Shown here: positions 9,742-18,634 of the stretch, piece by piece
Layout of the letters: each line of letters starts with the position of its first letter
How positions within the stretch are numbered: position 1 is the stretch's first letter
Origin: an uncultured Pseudomonadales bacterium
Lineage (GTDB): Bacteria; Pseudomonadota; Gammaproteobacteria; Pseudomonadales; Azotimanducaceae
Length of the DNA: 64,000 nucleotides
Reading direction: 5' to 3'
Assembly (NCBI GenBank): GCA_958296295.1
Contig: OY282460.1
Coordinates: forward strand, 3,890,291-3,954,290
Program-made: the position numbers and the translations under genes
Notes under the pieces: generated by a model
What the model was told of the DNA's origin: nothing
The model's input: the letters and a program-made list of their open reading frames with translations, nothing else
Databases searched by the model: none

Positions 9742-10539
9742 TTAGCCCGAATCCGCCGAGCCGATCTGCGCCACCGCGCGTTTCGCTAGCACGCGCACCA
9801 AGTGGCCGCGGTATTCCGCGCTGGCGTGCAGGTCCGCGTTGAAATCGCCGTAGTCGATGCCCACATCATCCACAGCGCCGGGGCGAAAGTCCGCGGCCAG
9901 TGCCGCTTCGATGTTCGCGGCGCGGAAAGCGCACGGGCCGGCGCCGGTGACACCGACGCGCACTTGGTCGCCGTAGCGGGCGACCAGCACACCCACCACG
10001 GCGTAGCGGGAGGCGGGGTTCGGGAACTTCGCGTAGGCTGCGGCGCTCGGCGCGCGAAAGTCCACGGCGGTGACGATCTCGCCGTCTTCCAGCGCGGTCT
10101 CGAAAAGCCCCTTGAAGAACTCGTCGCCGGCGATGGCTCGCTTGTTGGTGTGGACCGTGGCGTCGAGCGCCACCACGGCGGCGGGATAGTCCGCCGCCGG
10201 GTCGCTGTTGGCCACGGAGCCGCCGAGGGTGCCGCAGTTGCGAACGTGGGGGTCGCCGATGCGCCCGGCCAGATCCGCCAGCACCGGTATGTGCTCGTTC
10301 GCGGCCACTTCGGCGTGGCGGGTGGTGGCGCCGACCTTCACCTTCCCGTCGAGCGTGCGGATGCCGCGCAAGCCGTGAATGCCCGTCAAGTCGATGACGT
10401 CCGAAGGCGCGGCCAAGCGCTGCTTCAGGGTTGGCACGAGCGTCATGCCGCCGGCGAGATAGGCGCCTTCGTCGGCGCTCGCCATCAGGTCCGCGGCTTC
10501 CTGGGCGGTGGCCGGTTTGTGGTAGCTGAATGCGTACAT
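9742..10539 (-). CDS. coxM: CO-dehydrogenase/xanthine-dehydrogenase family FAD-binding subunit
   Basis: The FAD-carrying medium subunit of a molybdenum hydroxylase. FAD contacts are visible as YLAGGMTLVPTLKQRL (the AGG-S-L loop, about residues 30-45) and the second binding segment RNCGTLGGSVANSDPAADYPA (TxGG-x-x, about 102-122), followed by the CODH FAD C-terminal domain. Its size of 265 residues is normal. It is the last gene of the minus-strand cluster and begins 2 nt after the large-subunit stop, so one transcript is almost certain. The ATG at 10539 matches the conserved family start (MYAFSYHKP). Confidence 0.88.
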   Translation of the reverse strand: MYAFSYHKPATAQEAADLMASADEGAYLAGGMTLVPTLKQRLAAPSDVIDLTGIHGLRGIRTLDGKVKVGATTRHAEVAANEHIPVLADLAGRIGDPHVRNCGTLGGSVANSDPAADYPAAVVALDATVHTNKRAIAGDEFFKGLFETALEDGEIVTAVDFRAPSAAAYAKFPNPASRYAVVGVLVARYGDQVRVGVTGAGPCAFRAANIEAALAADFRPGAVDDVGIDYGDFNADLHASAEYRGHLVRVLAKRAVAQIGSADSG

Positions 10540-10541
10540 GG

Positions 10542-12890
10542 CTAGGCCTCCCTCAGCGCTCGCCAAACGGTCTCCGGCGTCGCCGGCATGGGTAGCTCCG
10601 TCACGCCCAGCGCGTTCGTCACCGCGTTCATCACCGCCGCGGTGGAACCGATCGCGCCGGCTTCGCCGCAGCCCTTCACGCCAAGCGGATTGTGGGTGCA
10701 GGGCGTGGTGGTGGTGTCCACCAGAAAACTCGGCAAGTCGTCGGCGCGCGGCATGGTGTAGTCCATGTAGGAGCCGCTCAGCAGTTGCCCGGTTTCGTCG
10801 TAAACGCCGTGCTCCAGCAGCGCTTGGCCAATGCCCTGGGCCAAGCCGCCATGAACTTGGCCTTCGACGATCATCGGATTCACGATGTGGCCGAAATCGT
10901 CCACGGCGACGAACTTCTCTATACGCACCACGCCGGTTTGCGGATCAACCTCCACTTCGCAAATGTGCGCGCCGGCCGGGTAGGTGAAGTTCGGCGGATC
11001 GTAGAACGCTTTTTCCGAAAGGCCGGGTTCCAGTTCTTCCAGCGGATAGTTCGCCGGCACATAGGCGGCGAACGCCACCTCCCCGAACGTGAGGGATTGG
11101 TTGGAATCCACCACTTGGAAAACGCCATCCGCGAAATCCACTTGGTCCTCTTTCGCTTCGAGGATGTGCGCCGCGATCTTCTTGCCTTTGGCGACGATCT
11201 TTTCCGTCGCCTTCACGATGGCGGAGCCGCCCACCGCGAGCGAACGCGAACCGTAAGTGCCGAGCGCGTAGTCCGATCGGCCGGTGTCGCCGTGCAAGAC
11301 GGTGACATTCTCGAACTGCACGCCGAGCTTTTCCGAGATGATCTGCGCGAAGGTGGTTTCGTGGCTTTGCCCGTGGCTGTGCGAGCCGGTGGTGACGGTG
11401 ACGGAACCGGTCACGTCGACGCGCACTTCGCCCACCTCGAAAAGGCCAACGCCGGCGCCAAGCGAAATCGCCACTTGCGAGGGCGCGAGACCGCAGGCTT
11501 CGATGTAGCAGGAAAAGCCGATGCCGCGCTTGTTGCCGCTCGCTTCCGACGCCGCTTTGCGGGCGGCGAAGCCGGCGTAGTCCGCGTGGGCCAGAGCCTT
11601 GTCCAAGCTCGCCTCGTAGTCGCCGGTGTCGTAGGTGAGAGCCACCGGCGTTTCGTACGGAAAGTCGTCCGGTTGAATGAAATTGCGACGGCGCAGATCC
11701 GACGGATCCATGCCGATCTCGCGGGCCGCGGTTTCCACCAGCCGTTCCACAACGTAGGTGGCTTCGGGACGACCGGCACCGCGATAGGCGTCCACCGGCG
11801 CGGTGTTGGTGAAGAGCGCTTGCACTTGCACATGGATGGCCGGCGTTTTGTATTGCCCGGCGAGCAGCGTGCCGTAGAGGTAAGTGGGCACACTCGATGC
11901 GAAGGTGGAAAGGTACGCGCCCATGTTGGCTTTCGTGCGCACGCGCAGGCCAAGAAACTCGCCGTCTTCCGCGAGCGCCAGCTCCGCATCGGTGACGTGA
12001 TCGCGCCCGTGCGCGTCCGCCAAGAACGATTCGGAGCGTTCCGCCCGCCACTTCACCGGCCGGCGCAACTTGCCGGCCGCCCAGATGACCGCGGTTTCCT
12101 CCGCGTAGACGAAGATCTTGGAGCCGAAGCCGCCGCCCACGTCCGGCGAGATCACGCGCAGTTTCGCTTCGGGGGCCACGTTCACGAATGCGGCAAGCAC
12201 CAAGCGTTCAAGATGCGGGTTTTGAGACGTGGTGTGCAACGTGTAACTGCCGGCCGCGGCGTCGTATTCGCCAAGCGCGGCGCGCGGTTCGATGGCGTTC
12301 GGAATGAGCCGGTTGTTCACGATGTGAAGCCGCGTGACGTGATGCGCCCGCTCGAACGCGGCGTCCGTGGCGGCCCCGTCGCCGAGCTCCCAGTCGTAGC
12401 ACTGGTTGTTCGGCGCGGCGTCGTGGATGGAATCCGCGGCGGCGGCGTTCTTCAAATCCACCACTGCCGGCAGCTCTTCGAAATCCGCCTGCACGGCCTC
12501 GGCACCGTTCTTCGCGGCTTCCAAAGTCTCCGCGACCACCACCGCGTAGGGCTCGCCGACGTAATTCACGCGCTCGATGGCGAGCGGCGGATGCGGCGGT
12601 TGGACCATGTCCGAACCGTCTTTGGATTTCACCATCCAGCCGCACGGCAGATCGCCGATGCCGTCCGCCTGCAGATCCGCGCCCGTGAACACCGCGACGA
12701 CGCCATCGCTCGCCGCCGCGGCGCTGGTGTCGATGCCGCCCAATTTCGCCCGCGCGTGCGGCGAACGCGCGAAGACCGCGTAGCTTTGTCCCGGCGCGCT
12801 CACATCGTCCGTGTAACGCCCGGTTCCGGTGATGAACCGCGCATCCTCCTTGCGTTTGACGGATGCGCCGATTCCGGTTTCCGCTGTCAT
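10542..12890 (-). CDS. coxL: Molybdenum hydroxylase large subunit (form II CO-dehydrogenase-like)
   Basis: The 782-residue molybdopterin subunit of the aerobic CO-dehydrogenase/xanthine-dehydrogenase family. It shows the N-terminal VKRKEDARFITGTGRYTDDV, GGGFGSKIFVYAEE (cofactor contact), the active-site loop DAYRGAGRPEATY, and near the end VKGCGEAGAIGSTAAVMNAV with the catalytic Glu. The loop AYRGAGR is the form II type. True CO dehydrogenases (form I) have AYxCSFR, with the Cys that binds copper. CO oxidation is therefore doubtful; another small aldehyde or heterocycle is as likely. ATG 12890 follows a purine-rich ribosome site. Gene order S-L-M is also that of form II clusters. Confidence 0.9.
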   Translation of the reverse strand: MTAETGIGASVKRKEDARFITGTGRYTDDVSAPGQSYAVFARSPHARAKLGGIDTSAAAASDGVVAVFTGADLQADGIGDLPCGWMVKSKDGSDMVQPPHPPLAIERVNYVGEPYAVVVAETLEAAKNGAEAVQADFEELPAVVDLKNAAAADSIHDAAPNNQCYDWELGDGAATDAAFERAHHVTRLHIVNNRLIPNAIEPRAALGEYDAAAGSYTLHTTSQNPHLERLVLAAFVNVAPEAKLRVISPDVGGGFGSKIFVYAEETAVIWAAGKLRRPVKWRAERSESFLADAHGRDHVTDAELALAEDGEFLGLRVRTKANMGAYLSTFASSVPTYLYGTLLAGQYKTPAIHVQVQALFTNTAPVDAYRGAGRPEATYVVERLVETAAREIGMDPSDLRRRNFIQPDDFPYETPVALTYDTGDYEASLDKALAHADYAGFAARKAASEASGNKRGIGFSCYIEACGLAPSQVAISLGAGVGLFEVGEVRVDVTGSVTVTTGSHSHGQSHETTFAQIISEKLGVQFENVTVLHGDTGRSDYALGTYGSRSLAVGGSAIVKATEKIVAKGKKIAAHILEAKEDQVDFADGVFQVVDSNQSLTFGEVAFAAYVPANYPLEELEPGLSEKAFYDPPNFTYPAGAHICEVEVDPQTGVVRIEKFVAVDDFGHIVNPMIVEGQVHGGLAQGIGQALLEHGVYDETGQLLSGSYMDYTMPRADDLPSFLVDTTTTPCTHNPLGVKGCGEAGAIGSTAAVMNAVTNALGVTELPMPATPETVWRALREA

Positions 12891-12943
12891 GCTTTCCCCC
12901 TTCCTTCGTGTTCGCGTGGCATCGCCAATGTGATCGTCGCGCT

Positions 12944-13402
<459 letters not shown>

Positions 13403-13477
13403 AATTCCACCCTCCCTTTTAACAAGCCCGATAGCCCTTCTCACAAGGCACCAAGCGTCTACCCCGGTATCGCCAAA

Positions 13478-13942
13478 CTACCTTGCCGGTGCGGCCGAGG
13501 CCGCGAAATCCGCCACGAAACGCTCGAAGAAGCTCGCCGTCATCTTGCGCGCCGCGCTTTCCACCAGCCGCGAGCCGATTTGCGCGAGTTTGCCGCCGAT
13601 CGCCCCCTCGATAGAGTAATTCAACGCGGTTTCGCGGCCATTTTCCACTTCCGCCAGCCGCACGGAGGCGGAGCCTTTGGCGAAACCCGCCACGCCGCCA
13701 CGCACCCGCACTTCAAGGCGGTAGCTCACCATCGGCGCCACGTCGCAAAGGGCGATATCGGCCGTGAAGGGCGCCCGCACCGGCCCCACCTTGGCGGCCA
13801 CTTCGGCGACGAATTCGCCATCCGCCACAGCGCGCATGGAACGGCAGCCGTCCAAGCAGCGCCTCAGCACCGCCGGATCATTGAGCGCCCGCCACACTTC
13901 GGCGCGCGGAGCGGGTATGCGATGTTCGCCAGATTGCCGCAA
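13478..13942 (-). CDS. coxG: CoxG family SRPBCC protein
   Basis: A 154-residue START/SRPBCC-fold protein of the CoxG family, encoded first in the cox cluster. It has the family's opening (HRIPAPRAEVWRALNDPAVLRRCLDGC), the middle strand segment with FTADIALCDVAP, and the YSIEGAIGGKLAQIGSRLV helix region. CoxG proteins help place CO dehydrogenases at the membrane or deliver lipid-soluble electron carriers; the C-terminal membrane extension found in some members is missing here. The start is TTG with a strong GGAGG seven bases upstream; no ATG or GTG fits as well. Genes run G-S-L-M in one direction. Confidence 0.85.
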   Translation of the reverse strand: MRQSGEHRIPAPRAEVWRALNDPAVLRRCLDGCRSMRAVADGEFVAEVAAKVGPVRAPFTADIALCDVAPMVSYRLEVRVRGGVAGFAKGSASVRLAEVENGRETALNYSIEGAIGGKLAQIGSRLVESAARKMTASFFERFVADFAASAAPAR

Positions 13943-14087
13943 CCTTTTCCTCCAAGCAACAGCGCGCCCGGCACCGGCGTCGTGCGCCTACTGTCGCACA
14001 AAACGGCGGCGGCGAAAAACCGCGGACTGGCCGCAGGCATGGCCGAGACCTGCCGCGGATCGACGGCCGAACGGTGGCACCTCGCGC

Positions 14088-14642
14088 CTACTCTTCGGCT
14101 TCGGGCTCCGCGGCCGGGGCGGCGATAACGCCGCAACCGATGCGCCCGCCGGCGCCACCGATGGGCTGGGTTTGGTGATCATCCGGCATCGCGTGGATGA
14201 CGATGGCCGAACCGTCGGCGTCCAGCAAAGGCGGCGGCGCGTCCGTTTCGGCGCCGGCCGCGCTCACCCGAACCCGTTGGTGAAAGAACTCGGCCATCGC
14301 CGAACCGTCCGCGGCAACGTGCAGATTGGGCAGGTCGCCGTTGTCGGGCATCGCGCCCCGCAATCCGTGACGATGGCCTTGCGGATTGATGTGCCCCTTC
14401 GCCGCCGAGAAATCCGGCGCGCACGCGCCCACGCTGTGCAGATGCAAGCCCTTGGGCCCCGGCGGCAGGCCGGCAACCCGCACATGCACGATGACGCCGG
14501 CCGGCGCCTGCTCGAACACCGCACTGCCGATGCTCTCGCCGGCCGGATTGACGATGTTCGCCCGCGCCATCTCCCCGGCCCGAACGTGCGGGGACGCGCA
14601 CGCAACGCACAACAGCGCGCAAGTTGTGACGACGTTCCTCAT
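14088..14642 (-). CDS. sodC: Cu/Zn superoxide dismutase, exported
   Basis: Converts superoxide to peroxide and oxygen in the periplasm. The first ~24 residues form a signal sequence (MRNVVTTCALLCVACASPHVRA). Copper ligands are seen in GLHLHSVG, the bridging and zinc His in KGHINPQGHRHG, and the last copper His and active-site Arg in IVIHAMPDD and GGAGGRIGCGVI. One zinc position looks altered: the usual HxGDLPN reads DNGDLPN. The C-terminus is a short Glu/Ala tail. GGGAG lies upstream of ATG 14642. It shares a 128-bp divergent upstream region with the aspartic-protease gene. Confidence 0.88.
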   Translation of the reverse strand: MRNVVTTCALLCVACASPHVRAGEMARANIVNPAGESIGSAVFEQAPAGVIVHVRVAGLPPGPKGLHLHSVGACAPDFSAAKGHINPQGHRHGLRGAMPDNGDLPNLHVAADGSAMAEFFHQRVRVSAAGAETDAPPPLLDADGSAIVIHAMPDDHQTQPIGGAGGRIGCGVIAAPAAEPEAEE

Positions 14643-14770
14643 GACATGCTCCCGTGATCGGCTTGGACAGCAAGTGTACGCCCCCACGAGGGACGGCGGG
14701 CGGGGAGGCGGCGCTACTTCCCGGTGTCGAAAGATGGGTTACCCTCTCGCTACCGTCATAGGAGAAGACT

Positions 14771-15151
14771 TTGGGGGCAATACACGTCACCGTGACCATC
14801 CGCAATCCCGCCGAACCGTCGAGAAGCTGGGATGGTCTGTTTCTCGTGGATACCGGCGCCACGGACTCGCTCGTGCCGCGCTCGTGCATCGAGGCCATTG
14901 GCGTCGAACCCGAAGGCCAGCGCGTGTACGAGACCGCAGACGGCCGCGAGGTGCGGCTGGATTTCGCTCGCGCCTTCATCGAGTTCATGGGCGATTTGAC
15001 AGCGGGCCGCATCGTCATCGGCGAAGGCGATGTCGAACCCCTGTTGGGCGTGACCGCATTGGAATCCGCGGGGATCGAAATCGACCCGGTGAGCCAACGC
15101 CTGAAACGCCTGCCGGCCCTGCGTCTAAAACGTCTCGGTCTCAAGGGCTGA
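14771..15151 (+). CDS. Retropepsin-like (clan AA) aspartic protease
   Basis: A 126-residue protein with a single pepsin-like lobe: LFLVDTGATDSLVP (the D-T-G-A catalytic motif, about residues 24-37) and later PLLGVTALESAGIEID, the second hydrophobic-hydrophobic-Gly element of this fold. Such one-lobe proteins work as dimers, as in retroviral proteases. No signal peptide is visible, so a cytoplasmic location is likely. The start is TTG, chosen because AGGAG lies 6 nt upstream and the next residues (GAIHVTVTIRNP) match the first strand. The substrate is unknown. It reads in the same direction as the methyltransferase 24 nt downstream. Confidence 0.75.
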   Translation: MGAIHVTVTIRNPAEPSRSWDGLFLVDTGATDSLVPRSCIEAIGVEPEGQRVYETADGREVRLDFARAFIEFMGDLTAGRIVIGEGDVEPLLGVTALESAGIEIDPVSQRLKRLPALRLKRLGLKG

Positions 15152-15175
15152 GGAACGCGCCGGGACGGCATAGCA

Positions 15176-16036
15176 GTGGATCATCGCTTAGAGACCAACC
15201 TTAGAAACTGGAACGAGCGCACGCCGGTGCATGCGGCGTCGTCGTTCTACGATGTGGCGGCGTTCAAAGCCGGCGCCAACGCATTGAACGATGTCGAACG
15301 TCGGGAGGTGGGCGCGGTGGCGGGCAAGTCGCTGCTGCATCTGCAATGCCATTTCGGGCTGGACACGATGTCTTGGGCCCGGCTTGGCGCGCGGGTCACG
15401 GGCTTGGACTTCTCGGATGCCGCCATCAACGTCGCTCGGGAATTGAACGCGGAGCTGGATCTCGGCGCACGTTTTGTGTGCGCGAACGTGTTTGACGCAG
15501 CGGACGTCATCGACGAGCGGTTCGACGTCGTCTACACCGGCAAGGGCGTGCTGTGCTGGTTGCCGGACTTGGGCGCTTGGGCGAAGACGGTGGCGCGTCT
15601 GCTGAAGCCGGGCGGCGTTTTCTACCTAATGGACGGCCATCCCTTCTTGGACGTCTTCAAGCGAGACCCGGATGCCGGCGTGAACCCGAACCGGCATGTG
15701 ATCGACGATCTACGCATTCGCCACCGCTACTTTCCGAACTCCGCCGGCACCCGCTTTCCGGGCGGCTACCCCTCCTACGCCGGCACGGCATTGATCAAAT
15801 CCGACGTCTACGAGTGGTGGCACAGCGTTGAGGAGATACTCGCGGCGGTGCTGGGAGCGGGGCTCACGTTGGAGTTCTTCCACGAGTTCCCGAAGAGTTT
15901 CTACCTCGTCTTCCCCGGTATGGAAAAAGGCGAGGACGGCTGGTGGCGTTTGCCGCAACACAACGAACGGCTGCCGCAGACCTTCTCGCTGCGGGCGCGG
16001 GCGCCGGAAACCACCCCGGCTGGGAGCGAACGATGA
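15176..16036 (+). CDS. class I SAM-dependent methyltransferase
   Basis: A 286-residue Rossmann-fold methyltransferase. Motif I is degenerate but recognisable (SLLHLQCHFGLDTMSWARLG, about residues 51-70), followed by VTGLDFSDAAI (motif II) and a post-strand 4 segment FDVVYTGKGVLCWLPD. The family with LQCHFG is widespread and poorly characterised. The start is GTG at 15176 with a weak GGGAC ribosome site. The stop codon overlaps the ATG of the next gene (ATGA at 16033), so methyltransferase and metallo-hydrolase are probably made together. The methyl acceptor cannot be predicted. Confidence 0.85.
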   Translation: MDHRLETNLRNWNERTPVHAASSFYDVAAFKAGANALNDVERREVGAVAGKSLLHLQCHFGLDTMSWARLGARVTGLDFSDAAINVARELNAELDLGARFVCANVFDAADVIDERFDVVYTGKGVLCWLPDLGAWAKTVARLLKPGGVFYLMDGHPFLDVFKRDPDAGVNPNRHVIDDLRIRHRYFPNSAGTRFPGGYPSYAGTALIKSDVYEWWHSVEEILAAVLGAGLTLEFFHEFPKSFYLVFPGMEKGEDGWWRLPQHNERLPQTFSLRARAPETTPAGSER

Positions 16037-16899
16037 ATGAAGTTTGGCAAGTGGGCGACGTGAAGATCAGCCGCGTGGTGGAGATGGAAGTCACCGGCGG
16101 CACGCGGTTCATCCTGCCGGACGCCACGCGAGACGCCTGCAAGCCGTACCGTTGGCTGCACCCGCATTTCATGGACGAAAACGGCAACTTGGTGATGAGC
16201 ATTCACGCGTTGGTGGTGGAAACCCGCGAGCGGCGCATCGTCGTGGACACTTGCATCGGCAACGACAAACAACGCGACATTCCCGCATGGAGCCATTTGC
16301 AGACCAGCTTCCTGGCGGACATGAAAGCCGCCGGGTATCCCCGCGAGGAGATCGACACCGTGCTTTGCACCCACCTGCATGTGGATCACGTGGGTTGGAA
16401 CACCATGCTGGTGGACGGCAAGTGGGTGCCCACTTTCGTCAACGCCCGTTATTTGGTTGGCGAGCGGGAATGGCGCTATTGGGATGGCCTGGGTTCGAGC
16501 GACATGCTGGCGGACTCGGTGCGACCGGTCCTGGACGCCGGGCTGCTGGACTTCGTCTCGACGAGCCACAGATTGTGCGACGAGGTCTCGCTGGAGCCAA
16601 CCCCTGGGCACACGCCCGGCCATGTGAGCGTGCGCATCTCCTCCAACGGACGCGACGCGCTCATCACCGGCGACTGCATTCACCACCCGTGCCAACTGAC
16701 GCGCACGGACTGGTGCAGTTCCGCGGACTACGACCAAGCGCAGGCCCGCGCCACCCGCGAAATGCTGCTTGAGCGCCACGCCCAAAGCGAAACGTTGCTC
16801 ATTGGCACCCACTTCGCCACGCCGACGGCCGGTTATGTGAAACGCCGCGAAGCCGGCGGCTACTGGCTGGACACGCGCGTCGCCAGTTCTTTGGCGTAG
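16033..16899 (+). CDS. MBL-fold metallo-hydrolase
   Basis: A 288-residue metallo-beta-lactamase fold protein with the metal-binding HLHVDHVGW (HxHxDH), then TPGHTPGHVSV, the GDCIHHPCQL segment containing the bridging Asp, and a last His in LIGTHFATP. The pattern resembles quorum-quenching lactonases and other MBL hydrolases with an N-terminal MSIHALVVET strand. There is no signal peptide. It overlaps the methyltransferase by 4 nt. Substrate unknown; lactone or thioester hydrolysis is only a guess from the family. Confidence 0.88.
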   Translation: MNEVWQVGDVKISRVVEMEVTGGTRFILPDATRDACKPYRWLHPHFMDENGNLVMSIHALVVETRERRIVVDTCIGNDKQRDIPAWSHLQTSFLADMKAAGYPREEIDTVLCTHLHVDHVGWNTMLVDGKWVPTFVNARYLVGEREWRYWDGLGSSDMLADSVRPVLDAGLLDFVSTSHRLCDEVSLEPTPGHTPGHVSVRISSNGRDALITGDCIHHPCQLTRTDWCSSADYDQAQARATREMLLERHAQSETLLIGTHFATPTAGYVKRREAGGYWLDTRVASSLA

Positions 16900-17143
16900 T
16901 TCCTTATCCGCACAATCCGCCGCCCCGCCAAAGGGCCAACGGCTTACACCAAAACGAGAGATCGCCCATAGCGGGGCCGAGGTGAGGCCGCGCAGAATGC
17001 CCTTTTCGCGCCGGGCACGAGGCGGCCATGGCATCCCACACCCACTTGCGCCAAGGCCCGGGCCCACAGGCGGCGTGCTACAGTCGCCCGGCTTGGACGC
17101 GCTCCACGAAACGCCGCGTCTTCCCGCCGCAAGGAGTCAAGCG

Positions 17144-18097
17144 ATGGCGGAACCCTCTTTGGAAATCCCCGAACTCCGCGCCCGCGCGGTCGCCGACGGC
17201 ATGCCGCGTTGGCTGGCCGAGGTGCTGGCCAAGCACGGCCTCGAGCCGCACGACGGCTGGCCTCCCGCGCACCACCGGCTCACCGAGCGCGACCTCCCCT
17301 TTGAGGAGGACGAGGACGACATGCTCCACACCACGCAGGTTAGGGTCGTGCAGGAACTGTGCGCGGGTCTGGAGATGCGGTACGAGGCCCGCGACGACGT
17401 CCTGATCGCCCAAGAGCTGCTCGTGTACTTCGATGGCGAGCGTCCGTCCCGGGCCTCGGCGCGGCGCGTGTCGCCGGACCTGCTCGTGGCGTTCGGCATG
17501 GGGAAGCCGCGGGCGCGCGCGTCCTTCACGGTCTGGGAGGAGGGCCGGGCACCGGATTTCGTGCTGGAGATCCTGTCCGAGGCCACTTGGAAGCGGGACG
17601 TCGGCGAGAAGGTCGGGCTGTACGAGGCGATGGGCGTGCGCGAGTATTTCCTGTTCGACCCGCACGGCCGCGCCGAGCCGCGGCTGCAGGGGTGGGCGTA
17701 CCGGGATCTGAGCGGGGGAACGGCGCGGCACCCGCGGCGTACACGCCGGCGTCTGCCGTCCGTCCCGCTACCAGCCGGGATGCGCGGCATCCACAGCGAG
17801 GCGCTGGGGCTGACGTTGTGCCACACGGCACCGTGGCCGGACGTGGACTATGGCCTACCAGGCGCCGGCAAGGTGCGCTGGTTCGACCCCGCAACCGGCC
17901 GGTTGTTGGAGACGTATCCCGAGGCTCAAAGCCGGATGTTGGAGACGCACGCCGAGGCCCAACGCCGGTTGTTGGAAGAAGCCCGCGCGGCCAAGGAACG
18001 GTTGCGGGCCGCCGAGACAAGGGCGCGCGCAGCAACAGAACGCGCGGATGCGTTGGCGGCCGAGCTGGCGAAACTCGAAGCGCAGTCGCGCGACTAA
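17144..18097 (+). CDS. Uma2 family endonuclease-like protein with C-terminal coiled coil
   Basis: A 317-residue protein starting at an ATG 7 nt after AAGGAG. The central part is a Uma2/DUF820 restriction-endonuclease-like fold: RVSPDLLVAFG, then APDFVLEILSEATWKRDVGEKVGLYEAMGVREYFLFDP, which contain the P-D, E-V/I-L and K residues of a PD-(D/E)XK active site. The last ~65 residues form a charged coiled coil with short heptad-like repeats (LLETYPEAQSRMLETHAEAQRRLLEE). Uma2 genes are multi-copy and mobile in many bacteria and their function is not established. A stretch around residues 195-210 (GTARHPRRTRRRLPS) is unusually basic and may be locally frame-altered. Confidence 0.8.
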   Translation: MAEPSLEIPELRARAVADGMPRWLAEVLAKHGLEPHDGWPPAHHRLTERDLPFEEDEDDMLHTTQVRVVQELCAGLEMRYEARDDVLIAQELLVYFDGERPSRASARRVSPDLLVAFGMGKPRARASFTVWEEGRAPDFVLEILSEATWKRDVGEKVGLYEAMGVREYFLFDPHGRAEPRLQGWAYRDLSGGTARHPRRTRRRLPSVPLPAGMRGIHSEALGLTLCHTAPWPDVDYGLPGAGKVRWFDPATGRLLETYPEAQSRMLETHAEAQRRLLEEARAAKERLRAAETRARAATERADALAAELAKLEAQSRD

Positions 18098-18242
18098 GAG
18101 CCGGCCCCGCGTTTTGACCGTCCCGACGTTCAACGCAATGTGCTCGATTTCGTGACCGAGCGCTAGACCCAGCCTGACACGGCTTGCGCCGAGCCGAACA
18201 ATCTGGTTGGTTGAACTGGTCTTCAGCCACTTCGGAAAACGG

Positions 18243-18485
18243 ATGGAAGAACGAGTAGTCGGGGCGTTCGAGGCAAAAACGCACCTTTCCGCGTTGCTGG
18301 ATGAGGTCGCGCAGGGCCGCGAAGTGCTGATTTGCAAGCGTGGCGTCCCAGTCGCACGACTCGTTCCCGCAGCTCGCGCAGAAGGAGCGCGAGTGGCCGA
18401 GTCCATTGCCGCGTTGCGCAAGCTTCGCGAGAGCTTGAGACTGGGCCTGGATTGGCGGGAATTGCGGGACGCAGGCCGTCCGTGA
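18243..18485 (+). CDS. Phd/YefM-type antitoxin
   Basis: An 80-residue antitoxin of the prevent-host-death family: ERVVGAFEAKTHLSALLDEV is the DNA-binding N-terminal part, followed by REVLICKRGVPVARLVPA. The C-terminal tail (about 40 residues, SIAALRKLRESLRLGLDWRELRDAGRP) would wrap the toxin. ATG 18243 fits the conserved start; the ribosome site is weak. Its stop overlaps a GTG (GTGA at 18482) that starts what remains of a PIN-domain toxin, the usual operon layout. Because the toxin is broken, the antitoxin is probably an orphan. Confidence 0.8.
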   Translation: MEERVVGAFEAKTHLSALLDEVAQGREVLICKRGVPVARLVPAARAEGARVAESIAALRKLRESLRLGLDWRELRDAGRP

Positions 18486-18634
18486 GCGTATTTGTGCTGG
18501 ATTGCTCGATAGCGGTCTCGTGGTTGTTCGCGGACCAGGCGTCGCCACAGACGTAGCGATTGCGCGTTCGGCACCGCCACTTCCTCTAGATACGGACGCC
18601 TGCGAACCTATGCGAACCAATGGTTGGCGCTCGG
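18482..18634 (+). pseudogene. VapC-type PIN toxin remnant
   Basis: From GTG 18482 the frame reads VSVFVLDCSIAVSWLFADQA, the N-terminus of a VapC PIN-domain ribonuclease with its first catalytic Asp (VLDCS), then stops at 18554-18556 after 24 residues. About 40 nt further on are pieces that look like later VapC sequence (LPLDTDA in the same frame, then TYANQWLALG in another), so the centre appears deleted and the end frameshifted. The conserved antiparallel neighbour ggt begins (its 3' end) at 18635. The toxin can no longer be functional. Confidence 0.6.
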
